From a virus, in the IMG/VR virus record IMGVR_UViG_3300047494_000051, positions 1 to 42,300 of that record: DNA of 42,300 nt; one strand, given 5' to 3'. Positions within the stretch are counted from its first letter, which is position 1. Each line of letters opens with the position of its first letter. Both the position numbers and the translations under genes were made by a program. Under the pieces are notes generated by a model. It was not told the origin of the DNA. It ran no database searches and worked only from the letters and a program-made list of their open reading frames with translations. Shown in pieces: positions 33,105 through 40,205 of the stretch.

Positions 33105-33157
33105 GTTTAGTTACCCTCACCTTTTTCGCTTGCGTCATACGTTTCGTGTGCCTAAAC
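33105..33157. promoter_or_regulatory. Putative operator region for the right early operon
   Basis: At 33105 there is GTTTAG, and at 33141-33157 there is GTTTCGTGTGCCTAAAC, whose reverse complement matches the switch repeat (GTTTAGGC, then CG and AAC). The spacing between the GTTT elements is 36 bases, close to the 35 at the switch. It lies about 40-90 bases upstream of the first gene of the right operon. Possible promoter elements (TTACCC and TCATAC) are weak. Confidence 0.4.
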
Positions 33158-33197
33158 TCCGCCCCAAGCCACCCCCCGGTCGGCGCGGAAACACACC

Positions 33198-33344
33198 ATG
33201 CACTTCCTCAACGACCGCCGCGGCAACAGCGCCATCCTGTTCGCGGCGTTCCTGGCGTCCTGCGGCCTGTTCATCGTCGGCGCCTTCAACGGATACGGCC
33301 ACCAGATCGCGCAGGCGATGGCGGCCATTGGCGGGGCGATCTGA
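33198..33344 (+). CDS. Flp-pilin-like small protein (48 aa)
   Basis: This 48-residue protein starts MHFLNDRRGNSAILFAAFLA. It closely resembles the N-terminus of Flp/TadE-type pilins (leader ending DxxG, then about five residues and a hydrophobic helix). The usual Glu-Tyr after the cleavage glycine is Leu-Phe here. A hydrophobic helix (about 11-32) and a short Ala/Gly-rich end follow. It is the first gene of the right early operon and is followed two bases later by another tiny membrane gene. A role as a pilin decoy is speculative. Confidence 0.5.
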   Translation: MHFLNDRRGNSAILFAAFLASCGLFIVGAFNGYGHQIAQAMAAIGGAI

Positions 33345-33345
33345 G

Positions 33346-33456
33346 ATGGCCCGCTTCGACCTACCCAGCATTCTCTTCTTCGGCTTCTGCGCGCTGCTCG
33401 CGGCCGTGCTGATCGCCTGCGTTGCGACCGGCAACCATCTGGCGGGGGGCGTCTGA
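33346..33456 (+). CDS. Tiny membrane protein (36 aa)
   Basis: The gene follows the previous stop by one base (TGAGATG) and is itself followed in the same way. The product has a single hydrophobic segment (about 8-28, SILFFGFCALLAAVLIACVA) and a short polar end. Tight spacing on both sides supports translation. Function unknown. Confidence 0.55.
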   Translation: MARFDLPSILFFGFCALLAAVLIACVATGNHLAGGV

Positions 33457-33457
33457 G

Positions 33458-33703
33458 ATGGCGCATCGTTGTCCGCGAGGAATTGAAGGATGCAACTGCG
33501 GCGCGGCTTACTGCGGCTGGCGCCCAATGCACACTGCGCCGACTGACGGCACCGCTTTTCTTGCATTCGATGCGTATGGCGAATTTCAAATCGCGCGGAT
33601 GGACGAGGGCCTGTTCCGTAGTTGGGAGACTGGCAAGCGGGTGGATTTAGACACCTGGCAGCCGCTTCCTAATCAGCCTGGTCCCGCGCCGAGGACCGCG
33701 TGA
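33458..33703 (+). CDS. DUF551-like protein (81 aa)
   Basis: An N-terminal Cys cluster (C5, C12, C14 and C19) precedes a domain of the pattern WRPMHTAPTDGTAFLAFDAY, then FRSWETGKRVDLDTWQPLP. This is the DUF551-like fold common in phage early genes. The same domain recurs in the gene at 39023, where FRSWEKGRRIEIDVWQPLP matches, so the two are diverged copies. Start at ATG 33458, coupled to the previous gene. Confidence 0.6.
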   Translation: MAHRCPRGIEGCNCGAAYCGWRPMHTAPTDGTAFLAFDAYGEFQIARMDEGLFRSWETGKRVDLDTWQPLPNQPGPAPRTA

Positions 33704-33954
33704 TGGCGCATCCTGACAATTTCTCCCCCACCCTGTTCGACCGCGCGTGGGGCATCTGCCGTTTTGCCGACGAGGACGACGCGCCCGCCGAGCATGAGCA
33801 GGATCGCGACTGGTCCGATCTGATCGAGCGAGCGCAGGTCGCCGCCGAAGATCGCGAACTCTACCCCGAAGATTACGCGATTCGGGACCAGCGGCTGGCT
33901 GACGCATTTGCGCGGGAAGCGGCATCCATCAACCACAAACACGCAGCGGAGTAA
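33703..33954 (+). CDS. Acidic early protein (83 aa)
   Basis: The ATG at 33703 overlaps the previous stop (TGATG). The product is acidic and hydrophilic (ADEDDAPAEHEQDRDWSDL), with a helical centre. It has no membrane segment or recognised motif. Its place among a run of small early genes suggests an accessory or host-takeover role. Confidence 0.55.
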   Translation: MAHPDNFSPTLFDRAWGICRFADEDDAPAEHEQDRDWSDLIERAQVAAEDRELYPEDYAIRDQRLADAFAREAASINHKHAAE

Positions 33955-33959
33955 CCCTC

Positions 33960-34160
33960 ATGCGCAGAATCACGGTCAATTTCGCCCCGTATGCCATGCA
34001 CAAGGCGAACCCAATCTTCCTTTACGTCAACGGGACCGAGACAAACTCAATCCACAGGATGACGGTCGAGGAAGCCGAGCGCGCCATCCGCGAATTGCAG
34101 GAGGCGATTGATAAGGCCTACCGCGCCGAGGAAGACGCAGCCGAGCAGGTGGCGGCATGA
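33960..34160 (+). CDS. Small early protein (66 aa)
   Basis: A short beta-like start (MRRITVNFAPYAMHK) is followed by a charged helix (about 35-62, TVEEAERAIRELQEAIDKAY). The ATG at 33960 follows the previous stop by a few bases. No family recognised. Confidence 0.5.
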   Translation: MRRITVNFAPYAMHKANPIFLYVNGTETNSIHRMTVEEAERAIRELQEAIDKAYRAEEDAAEQVAA

Positions 34161-34357
34161 TCACCGTGCACCCCGCCACCCTCCGCCGCATCGCCGACCA
34201 GCTCGCCGCCGTCAGTTCCCGCGAGGTGTCGCCGGCCATCTACCAGAGCGCCATGCAGCACGCGGCGGATGAGCTGCGGGGCCTGATAGGCGAGCCGAGT
34301 GCCGCGGAACGGCGGGTGCGGTGGTTGCGCGCGGTTGAGGGTGGGGTGTGCGCGTAA
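34157..34357 (+). CDS. Small early protein (66 aa)
   Basis: The start overlaps the previous stop (ATGA). The product is helical (LRRIADQLAAVSSREVSP, then AMQHAADELRGLIG). It ends with a TAATG overlap with the next gene. Function unknown. Confidence 0.5.
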   Translation: MITVHPATLRRIADQLAAVSSREVSPAIYQSAMQHAADELRGLIGEPSAAERRVRWLRAVEGGVCA

Positions 34358-34554
34358 TGGATCGCCAATTCAGCAACCCCAACGTGGGAAAAGAAGTCCG
34401 CATTGAGCAATACGGTAACGAGGTCCATCTGATTTTTGTCGCCAGCACGCGGGCAAAGTCAGATGCCTTGGTTGAGAACTTGCTTACCCAATTGAAGGCT
34501 GGGGCGCTCAATCTGACGCTGATGGGCAAGCCTAGCGCGGCGGTAGAATCGTGA
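34357..34554 (+). CDS. Small early protein (65 aa)
   Basis: The ATG at 34357 overlaps the previous stop (TAATG), so I chose it over the longer frame at 34348. The product is beta-rich (KEVRIEQYGNEVHLIFVAS) then helical (SDALVENLLTQLKAGALN). No recognised motif. Confidence 0.5.
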   Translation: MDRQFSNPNVGKEVRIEQYGNEVHLIFVASTRAKSDALVENLLTQLKAGALNLTLMGKPSAAVES

Positions 34555-34733
34555 TCCGCTCCGGCACCACCAGCACCGGCGTCCATTATGAGATCGCAGA
34601 TCGTGCGGACGGTCGCATTGCCTACAAGGTCGAGCGCCCCGGCGTTTACACCGAAGCAGGCAGCGAAGCGACGAAGGCAGCCGCAATCGAAGCCGTGTGT
34701 GCCTGCGTCAAACAGAGGGAAGCCAGAACATGA
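34551..34733 (+). CDS. Small early protein (60 aa)
   Basis: The start is GTG at 34551, overlapping the previous stop (GTGA). The product has a beta part (GVHYEIADRADGRIAYKVER) and a C-terminal helix. It ends inside the start of the ERF gene, so its translation is coupled to recombination. Confidence 0.5.
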   Translation: MIRSGTTSTGVHYEIADRADGRIAYKVERPGVYTEAGSEATKAAAIEAVCACVKQREART

Positions 34734-35509
34734 ATGAAGTCAATACGATCACCCATGAAAACCAGTCCGTCAGCACGGTTGATGCGAGGCACGATGGTTC
34801 TGTTCTTGCCATCATTTCCCGCGCCGCCAGCGATCCGTCCGTGGATGTCGCCAAGCTGGAGAAGCTGCTCGAAATGCAGGAGCGCATCACAGCGCGCGCG
34901 GCGCTGGAGGAGTTCAATCGATCTTTTGCCCGCCTTGCTGGCAAGTTGCCTCGCATCAAGCGCGATGGGACTGTCTGCTACGAGGACAAGCAGGGAAACA
35001 AAAAGCCGGCATTCAAGTTCGCCCGCTGGGAAGACATCATGCGGCACATCCAGCCGATGTTGGATGAAGAAGGTTTTGCGCTTGGGTTTGAAACGGCACC
35101 GCGCGCGGACGGCGGCGGCCTGCTGGTGACTGGCACGCTTGTGCATACTGGCGGCGCCAGCAGGACGGCTTCCATCCCCCTTCCGTTGGACACCAGCGGC
35201 GGCAAGAACAACCTGCAAGGGTATGGCAGCACGTTCTCTTACGGACGCCGGTATTGCTCCACCATGCTTCTGAACATCGTCACGGAGGGCGAGGACGATG
35301 ACGGCGTTCGCGGCGCGCAAGAGTTCATTACCGATGAGGCGGTGACCGCCATCGCCGCCGAGTTGAAGCGTCGGAAGATTCCCGAGGTTGAATTTGTGGT
35401 GGCGATGGGCGTCCGTTCCTTGGAGGAAATCCAGGTCAAGGATTTGCCCGCAGCAAGAAACGCCATCCGCTCCTACAAACCCCGCGCGCCCGCGGAGACC
35501 GGGCCGTGA
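34730..35509 (+). CDS. erf: ERF-type single-strand annealing protein
   Basis: This 259-residue protein matches the ERF family (an N-terminal acidic stretch, then LLEMQERITARAALEEFNRS, KFARWEDIMRHIQPMLDEEG, and GYGSTFSYGRRYCSTMLLNI). ERF proteins anneal complementary strands in phage recombination. Here the gene is followed by an HNH gene and then a YqaJ-type exonuclease, forming a classic annealing/exonuclease pair. The ATG at 34730 overlaps the previous stop (ATGA). Confidence 0.8.
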   Translation: MNEVNTITHENQSVSTVDARHDGSVLAIISRAASDPSVDVAKLEKLLEMQERITARAALEEFNRSFARLAGKLPRIKRDGTVCYEDKQGNKKPAFKFARWEDIMRHIQPMLDEEGFALGFETAPRADGGGLLVTGTLVHTGGASRTASIPLPLDTSGGKNNLQGYGSTFSYGRRYCSTMLLNIVTEGEDDDGVRGAQEFITDEAVTAIAAELKRRKIPEVEFVVAMGVRSLEEIQVKDLPAARNAIRSYKPRAPAETGP

Positions 35510-35973
35510 AACTGCCATCCGCCGAGCGCGTGCGTGAGCTGTTTGATTATGATCCTGCAACCGGCACGATGACGCGGCGAGGCACGCGCATCCCCGTAGG
35601 TGAGCCAACCGCGAACGGCTACGGCTCAATTTGGATTGGCGACAGCAGCTACCTCACTCACCGCTTGGCTTGGGTCTGGGTGCATGGCGTGTGGCCGGTC
35701 GGCGACATGGACCATAAAGACGGCAATCCCCGGAACAACGCGCTGGAAAATCTGCGCGTAGCTACCCGCACGCAGAACCTTGCCAACCGGTGCCGCAACC
35801 GAGGCAAGCCGTGGCCAAAAGGTGTCTCTCCACACAGCACGGGCTTTCGCGCGCGCATTCGGCACGAAGGCAAGCTGTATAATCTCGGCACGTTCGCGAC
35901 GGTCGAGGAAGCAAGCGCGGCCTATCTGGCCAAAGCCAAAGAACTCTTCGGCGAATTTGCGAGGGCAGCATGA
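35506..35973 (+). CDS. HNH endonuclease with AP2-type domain
   Basis: This 155-residue protein has the HNH centre LTHRLAWVWVHG, then GDMDHKDGNPRNNALENLR, and a C-terminal AP2-like part (GVSPHSTGFRARIRHEGK, then YNLGTFATVEEASAAYLA). The start is GTG 35506. It separates the ERF gene from its exonuclease but keeps both overlaps (GTGA at the start, ATGA at the end), so expression of the pair is preserved. Likely a mobile gene. Confidence 0.8.
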   Translation: MKLPSAERVRELFDYDPATGTMTRRGTRIPVGEPTANGYGSIWIGDSSYLTHRLAWVWVHGVWPVGDMDHKDGNPRNNALENLRVATRTQNLANRCRNRGKPWPKGVSPHSTGFRARIRHEGKLYNLGTFATVEEASAAYLAKAKELFGEFARAA

Positions 35974-36698
35974 TCGAACACAACGTGGTCCAAGGTGAAC
36001 CGGCGTGGTTCGCGCTTCGCATTGGAATTCCGACAGCTTCTGAATTCAAAAAGATCATCACACCGGCCAAGGCCGAGCTTTCCAAGCAGGCGCGCGGCTA
36101 CGCGTTCAAACTGGTAGCCGAAACGCTGCTGAATCGCTCCTTGGATGACCTTGAGGGCCTGGAATGGATCACCCGCGGACGCGAGCTTGAACCGACCGCC
36201 GTGCGCGCCTACGAGTTCGCCGAGGGCATCAAGACGCGCCCGGTGGGCTTTATCACCACTGACGACGGAAAGATTGGCGCATCCCCTGACCGCATGCTGA
36301 TCGGCGTGGCGGGCGGGCTCGAGATCAAGGTTCCGGCACCGGCAACGCATGTCGGCTACCTGATCGACGGTTTCGGCGACGATTACCGCCCGCAGGTCCA
36401 AGGTCAGATGATGGTCTGCGAATTGGATTTCGTCGACCGCTACAGCTACTCGCCGGAAATGCCTTTTGTGCGCGACCGCACGCCGCGCGACGAACCATAC
36501 ATCGCCAAGCTGGCCGCCGCGTTGCGCGAGTTCTGCGATATGAAAGACACCATGCTGGAAAAGGCAAAGGCAGCAGGATGGTTCGCGGAGAGCCCCCAGG
36601 TCGGAACGCCGGCAGATGCTGCCTACGGTGATCTGGATGAGTTGGACCGCATCATGAGCAGCTATGCGCCCTACGGCAACACGATCATGGCGGGCTGA
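35970..36698 (+). CDS. YqaJ-type exonuclease
   Basis: This 242-residue protein contains the PD-(D/E)XK core of YqaJ/lambda-Exo nucleases: GASPDRMLIGVAGGLEIKVP (about 103-122, with D107 and E118-I-K120) and later PQVQGQMMVCELDFVDRYS (about 141-159). It would degrade one strand of double-stranded ends to feed the ERF annealing protein. The start overlaps the HNH stop (ATGA). Confidence 0.8.
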   Translation: MIEHNVVQGEPAWFALRIGIPTASEFKKIITPAKAELSKQARGYAFKLVAETLLNRSLDDLEGLEWITRGRELEPTAVRAYEFAEGIKTRPVGFITTDDGKIGASPDRMLIGVAGGLEIKVPAPATHVGYLIDGFGDDYRPQVQGQMMVCELDFVDRYSYSPEMPFVRDRTPRDEPYIAKLAAALREFCDMKDTMLEKAKAAGWFAESPQVGTPADAAYGDLDELDRIMSSYAPYGNTIMAG

Positions 36699-36780
36699 TT
36701 TCGGCAACGGCACGCGCAGGCGTCCGGCCAACAAATTCCATCGCTCATTTCGGGCGGCGGCATAACGGAGGGCAGATTAC

Positions 36781-37110
36781 ATGACCAAGCCAACCATTAT
36801 CCGCCAGGGCGACGTGCTTGTGCTGCCCTGCGCCACTATCCCAGCCGCAGCGCGCGCGGTGGATGCGGAAGCCGGCCGCCTGATCCTCGCCCGAGGAGAG
36901 GCGACCGGCCACCACCACAGCATCGCGCTCAACCCGCGCATCTGCATGTTCCGCGACGACGGCGCTGGCGGCTCGCTCTACCTCAAGGCAGACACCGCGG
37001 TGTCTCTGGAACACCAGGAACACCATGCGCTGAACATCGCGCCTGGCACCTATGAAGTCCGCATTCAGCGCACGGTGCAGACTGGCGTTGCCCGTCGCGT
37101 GGCGGATTGA
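36781..37110 (+). CDS. Small conserved phage protein (109 aa)
   Basis: The sequence runs [16 protein letters not shown], then [17 protein letters not shown] and [19 protein letters not shown] recognise this general pattern from phage and bacterial proteins of unknown function; it has a beta-rich look and several His residues that might bind a metal. GGAGGG lies upstream of the ATG. The 82 bases before it hold nothing else I could identify. Confidence 0.6.
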   Translation: MTKPTIIRQGDVLVLPCATIPAAARAVDAEAGRLILARGEATGHHHSIALNPRICMFRDDGAGGSLYLKADTAVSLEHQEHHALNIAPGTYEVRIQRTVQTGVARRVAD

Positions 37111-38369
37111 GCGCCGTGGCGAAGATCGAAAAACTGACGGAGCAACAGGCAGCGATGCTGCCCACGATCCGCGACGAGTATCTGGCGCACGGCCTCAGCA
37201 CGGCGCCAGCCGACAGAACGCGGGCAGAGTCCGCGTTTGCGCGCGTCTACGAAAGGATCAAACTGCCGACGCCGCGCGTCATCTGGGTGAGTAGCCCGCT
37301 TGGCGCGCACTTCGCGCACGCGCTTCTTTCGAAATTTTTTCACCTTGCCGAAGGCAAGGTCGGGGCTCAGGTCAGGGCTCAGGTCAGGGATCAGGTCGGG
37401 GCTCAGGTCAGGGCTCAGGTCAGGGATCAGGTCGGGGATCAGGTCTGGGCTCAGGTCAGGGATCAGGTCTGGGCTCAGGTCTGGGCTCAGGTCAGGGATC
37501 AGGTCGGGGCTCAGGTCAGGGCTCAGGTCAGGGATCAGGTCGGGGATCAGGTCTGGGCTCAGGTCAGGGATCAGGTCTGGGCTCAGGTCTGGGCTCAGGT
37601 CGGGGATCAGGTCGGGGATCAGGTCAGGGATCAGGTCTGGGCTCAGGTCGGGGATCAGGTCTCGTTCCAATACCCAACCATGCACGGACAGCACGACGCG
37701 ACATGGGCGGCATGGGTCATGGCCGCCGTTGCCATCGGCGTCCGGTTGCGCAGCGACACGGCGGACGGCTTCAAGATTTTCCTGGATCTGTGCCAGTCCT
37801 GCATGTGGGCCTACGCCTACACAAACACCGTCATCGCATGCGATCGCCCGCTATCGATCAGCCGAGACGAGCGCGGCCGGCTGCACAACGATGACGGCCC
37901 CGCCATGGAATTCCGCGACGGCTGGACAATCCACGCCGTGCACGGCGTCCGCGTACCATCCTGGCTGTTCACCAACCCGGAGCGCCTGACGCTCGACGCG
38001 ATCCACGCTGAGTCAAACACTGAAATCCAGCGGGTAATGATTGAGCGTTTTGGATGGGATAGGTATGCCGAGGAATGCGGCGCCGACATCATCGACCACG
38101 ACGAGCGATGGGGCACGCTGATGCGCCGCAAGACGCGGGACGGAGAGCCGATCCTGTTTCTGCGCGTCGTCAACCGCAGCCCGGAGCCGGACGGATCGTT
38201 TCGGAAATATGTGTTGCCGCTGGACAGTCGGCTGCGACCGATTCCCGATCCTGCAAAGGTCGATGACGATTTTGGCGAACCGCAAAAGTTGACCGCGCTT
38301 AACGGTGTGGCATCGACGTTCGGCCTGCGCGGCAACGAATATGCCGAAATGTTGAGCGCGGAATCGTGA
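37107..38369 (+). CDS. DUF6745-like protein with a QVxx repeat region
   Basis: This 420-residue protein has three parts. The N-terminal helical part (about 1-80) is followed by a tetrapeptide repeat, QV(R/G/W)(A/D), of about 25 units (about 84-185). The C-terminal domain resembles DUF6745 ([20 protein letters not shown], then [19 protein letters not shown], and [19 protein letters not shown]). The repeat length may vary between strains. The start is TTG 37107, overlapping the previous stop; a GTG nine bases later is also possible. Function unknown; DUF6745 proteins occur in many bacteria. Confidence 0.65.
   Translation: MSAVAKIEKLTEQQAAMLPTIRDEYLAHGLSTAPADRTRAESAFARVYERIKLPTPRVIWVSSPLGAHFAHALLSKFFHLAEGKVGAQVRAQVRDQVGAQVRAQVRDQVGDQVWAQVRDQVWAQVWAQVRDQVGAQVRAQVRDQVGDQVWAQVRDQVWAQVWAQVGDQVGDQVRDQVWAQVGDQVSFQYPTMHGQHDATWAAWVMAAVAIGVRLRSDTADGFKIFLDLCQSCMWAYAYTNTVIACDRPLSISRDERGRLHNDDGPAMEFRDGWTIHAVHGVRVPSWLFTNPERLTLDAIHAESNTEIQRVMIERFGWDRYAEECGADIIDHDERWGTLMRRKTRDGEPILFLRVVNRSPEPDGSFRKYVLPLDSRLRPIPDPAKVDDDFGEPQKLTALNGVASTFGLRGNEYAEMLSAES
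37358..37662. repeat. 12-bp tandem repeat within the DUF6745-like gene
   Basis: About 25 units of 12 bases (consensus CAGGTC followed by AGGGAT, GGGGCT or TGGGCT) repeat in frame. A block of nine units (108 bases) recurs almost unchanged, which shows that groups of units were duplicated. Because the unit is a multiple of three, all frames stay open: the frames read [16 protein letters not shown], and on the minus strand PDLS/PDLI. Slippage or recombination could change the copy number without shifting the frame. Confidence 0.9.
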
Positions 38370-38746
38370 CCGAACTGACGCCAAACGAGCAGGCAGCTTT
38401 TGAACGCGGCTGGGCGGCTGCCATCGAGGCGGCGGCTGGGGTGTGTGTGACCGAAAGCACAAATTGTGAAAGTCGTGCACGGGGAACAACTCTTGAACGG
38501 TCGGGCTGGCAGATGTCTGCCCTTACGGCGGAAGCAATTCTAAGCACTATCCGCGCCCTCCGTCCCCCAGCGCCGCCTGAGCCGTTGCTGCGGTGCGAGT
38601 GTGGGGGTGGCGCGCAAATCGGCGTCACGTTCCAAGGTGATTTGCGCGTGCGCTGCGTTTCTTGCAGTTGTTGCAGCACTCCCGCTTTCCCCACCGAACC
38701 CCTCGCCCGCGCTTCGTGGAACCGGATGCAGAGGAGGGATGGGTAA
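38366..38746 (+). CDS. Lar-like zinc-ribbon protein (126 aa)
   Basis: The start is GTG 38366, overlapping the previous stop. After a helical N-terminus there is a ribbon with CECGGGAQIGV (about 76-86), then VRCVSCSCCST and TEPLARASWNRM. This is the pattern of Lar-type restriction-alleviation proteins. An antirestriction role is inferred from the resemblance only. Confidence 0.6.
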   Translation: MTELTPNEQAAFERGWAAAIEAAAGVCVTESTNCESRARGTTLERSGWQMSALTAEAILSTIRALRPPAPPEPLLRCECGGGAQIGVTFQGDLRVRCVSCSCCSTPAFPTEPLARASWNRMQRRDG

Positions 38747-39033
38747 TGGGAGAGGAATTTGAAGGCCTACGCAACGCGTTGCTTGCTATTCGGCAAAGTC
38801 ATGTTCCCGATCAACCCGCCTCTTCAGGCGCGGATGAGGTTTCGTGGGTAATGCAGCACGTCGGCCGACTGCGTAAGATTGCCGCGGACGCGCTTGATGC
38901 GACAAAGGCGACAACACAAAGCCAACTTCGTCTCTGTGGCTTTTGCCGCGCGTGGTACAGCAAGCCCTGCGGTGAGGGATGCCAGTGGTTGCCAACCGAT
39001 CCTGTTTTTGAGGCAAAACCCGATGCCCGCTGA
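38746..39033 (+). CDS. Small Cys-containing early protein (95 aa)
   Basis: The ATG at 38746 overlaps the preceding stop (TAATG), with GAGGAGGG upstream. The product has helical N-terminal and middle parts, and a C-terminal CGFCRAWYSKPCGEGC (about 65-80), probably a zinc site. It ends inside the start of the next gene. Function unknown. Confidence 0.55.
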   Translation: MGEEFEGLRNALLAIRQSHVPDQPASSGADEVSWVMQHVGRLRKIAADALDATKATTQSQLRLCGFCRAWYSKPCGEGCQWLPTDPVFEAKPDAR

Positions 39034-39526
39034 AACCCCCACCCCGCTCCCTGCGTGCCCGTTCTGTGGTGGGGAGAACATTGGTTACGTGTCGCTATCG
39101 TGGCCGGAAAGCGTGCCACGGTGCAATTCGTGTCTTGCAACGGCTCCCTCTGCCGCCGCCTGGTCCCGCCGCGTCACGCCCGATGCGGGGGTGAGGGAGG
39201 CGCTGGTGGAGATGGTTTACGAAACAACGCATCTTTCGCCAGAAAATGAAGACGGCTCGCATCTGTGCATTATTCCCAAACACACACTTGAAAAAGCCCG
39301 CGCCGCCCTCGCATCCACCCCGCCGCAGGTGAAAACGGATGCGGGAGCGTGGCGCACGATGGAGAGCGCGCCGAGGGATGGCAACTCGTTCTTGGCATAC
39401 GATGTGTATGGCGAAATTCAACATGCATGGTTTGACGAAGGGGAGTTCCGAAGCTGGGAAAAAGGTAGGCGCATAGAGATTGACGTGTGGCAACCGCTTC
39501 CCACCCCGCCGCAGGTGAAGCCATGA
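39023..39526 (+). CDS. Fusion of Lar-like zinc ribbon and DUF551-like domain
   Basis: I chose the ATG at 39023, overlapping the previous gene's end; the longer frame is out-of-phase. The 167-residue product starts with a Lar-like ribbon (ACPFCGGENIGYVSL, then PRCNSCLATAPSAAAW), has a helical middle, and ends in a DUF551-like domain (APRDGNSFLAYDVYGEIQ, then FRSWEKGRRIEIDVWQPLP). That last part matches the gene at 33458. Two early-gene domains seem to have been joined. Confidence 0.65.
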   Translation: MPAETPTPLPACPFCGGENIGYVSLSWPESVPRCNSCLATAPSAAAWSRRVTPDAGVREALVEMVYETTHLSPENEDGSHLCIIPKHTLEKARAALASTPPQVKTDAGAWRTMESAPRDGNSFLAYDVYGEIQHAWFDEGEFRSWEKGRRIEIDVWQPLPTPPQVKP

Positions 39527-39873
39527 CCGAGGACGACGCTGGGGTGATTGAGGATGCAAGGCAGACAGAACCCTATCGCCCCAGCAATGGATGCGAGGGC
39601 ATGGATTTCATGGCTGCATGGTGCGACCGATGCAAACGCGATGCTGCGTTCCAAGCAGGCACGGGCGACAGTTGCCCGATTGCTGCAAACGCCATCGCCT
39701 ACATGGAAGACGAACCGGAATATCCAAAGGAATGGGTGTGCGACGCAGGAACGTTCGACGGCAACGCGCGATGCACAGCGTTCGAGCTACATGAGTTAGC
39801 CGAGTGCTCGCTCTACGCCCCTCCTGGTATTATTGCCGACGCCCGCCAGATCGCGCTCCCGTTCCATGCCTGA
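39523..39873 (+). CDS. Cys-rich phage protein (116 aa)
   Basis: The ATG at 39523 overlaps the previous stop (ATGA). The pattern YRPSNGCEGMDFMAAWCDRC, then DSCPIAANAIAYME and ARCTAFEL is shared by many phage early proteins, to which I cannot assign a function. Cys pairs suggest zinc binding. Confidence 0.6.
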   Translation: MTEDDAGVIEDARQTEPYRPSNGCEGMDFMAAWCDRCKRDAAFQAGTGDSCPIAANAIAYMEDEPEYPKEWVCDAGTFDGNARCTAFELHELAECSLYAPPGIIADARQIALPFHA

Positions 39874-39911
39874 CCGCCCCCTGCCCGGCTGGCCACGCGG
39901 GTTGGGTGAGC

Positions 39912-40205
39912 ATGGGTGAGCGCCGGCACATTAAGCCGCATGACTGGACGCCCCTAAGCATGACGCCAGCAGAGGTTGCCCAGCGCGTGTTCCGGGCTTC
40001 CGAGGCATGGTTCCGCGCCCATGTGCCTGACGACTTCCCCCGGCCAGTGGACGGCCTTTATGCGACCGAAGCCGTGGAGACGTGGCACCGCCAGCGCCAT
40101 GGACTTGCCGATGGACCGGCGACGCCCAAGGATGCAACCAAGAAGCTGATGGGGCGACTCCATGGGACGCGTGCGCGTGCGGTATCTGGTAGCCCGTCCG
40201 CGTAA
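39912..40205 (+). CDS. Excisionase-like HTH protein
   Basis: This 97-residue protein contains MTPAEVAQRVFRASEAWFRA followed by FPRPVDGLYATEAVETWHRQ, a winged-helix pattern of the AlpA/excisionase type. It overlaps the start of the integrase by 44 bases, as excisionases often do. I chose the ATG at 39912. It would direct the integrase toward excision. Confidence 0.65.
   Translation: MGERRHIKPHDWTPLSMTPAEVAQRVFRASEAWFRAHVPDDFPRPVDGLYATEAVETWHRQRHGLADGPATPKDATKKLMGRLHGTRARAVSGSPSA

Noticed and set aside
34646-35629. Minus-strand ORF of 327 residues opposite the ERF gene
   Set aside because: It is a shadow of a recognised ERF gene, with no start site or motif of its own.
37358-37662. CRISPR array or other non-coding array
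   Set aside because: The repeat unit is 12 bases with no spacers and stays in frame inside a longer gene.
37065-37694. Minus-strand ORF of PDLS/PDLI repeats, and a plus-strand LRSG/IRSG frame
   Set aside because: Both exist because the repeat is a multiple of three and lacks stops. Outside the repeat they have no sensible domain, whereas the main frame matches a known domain.
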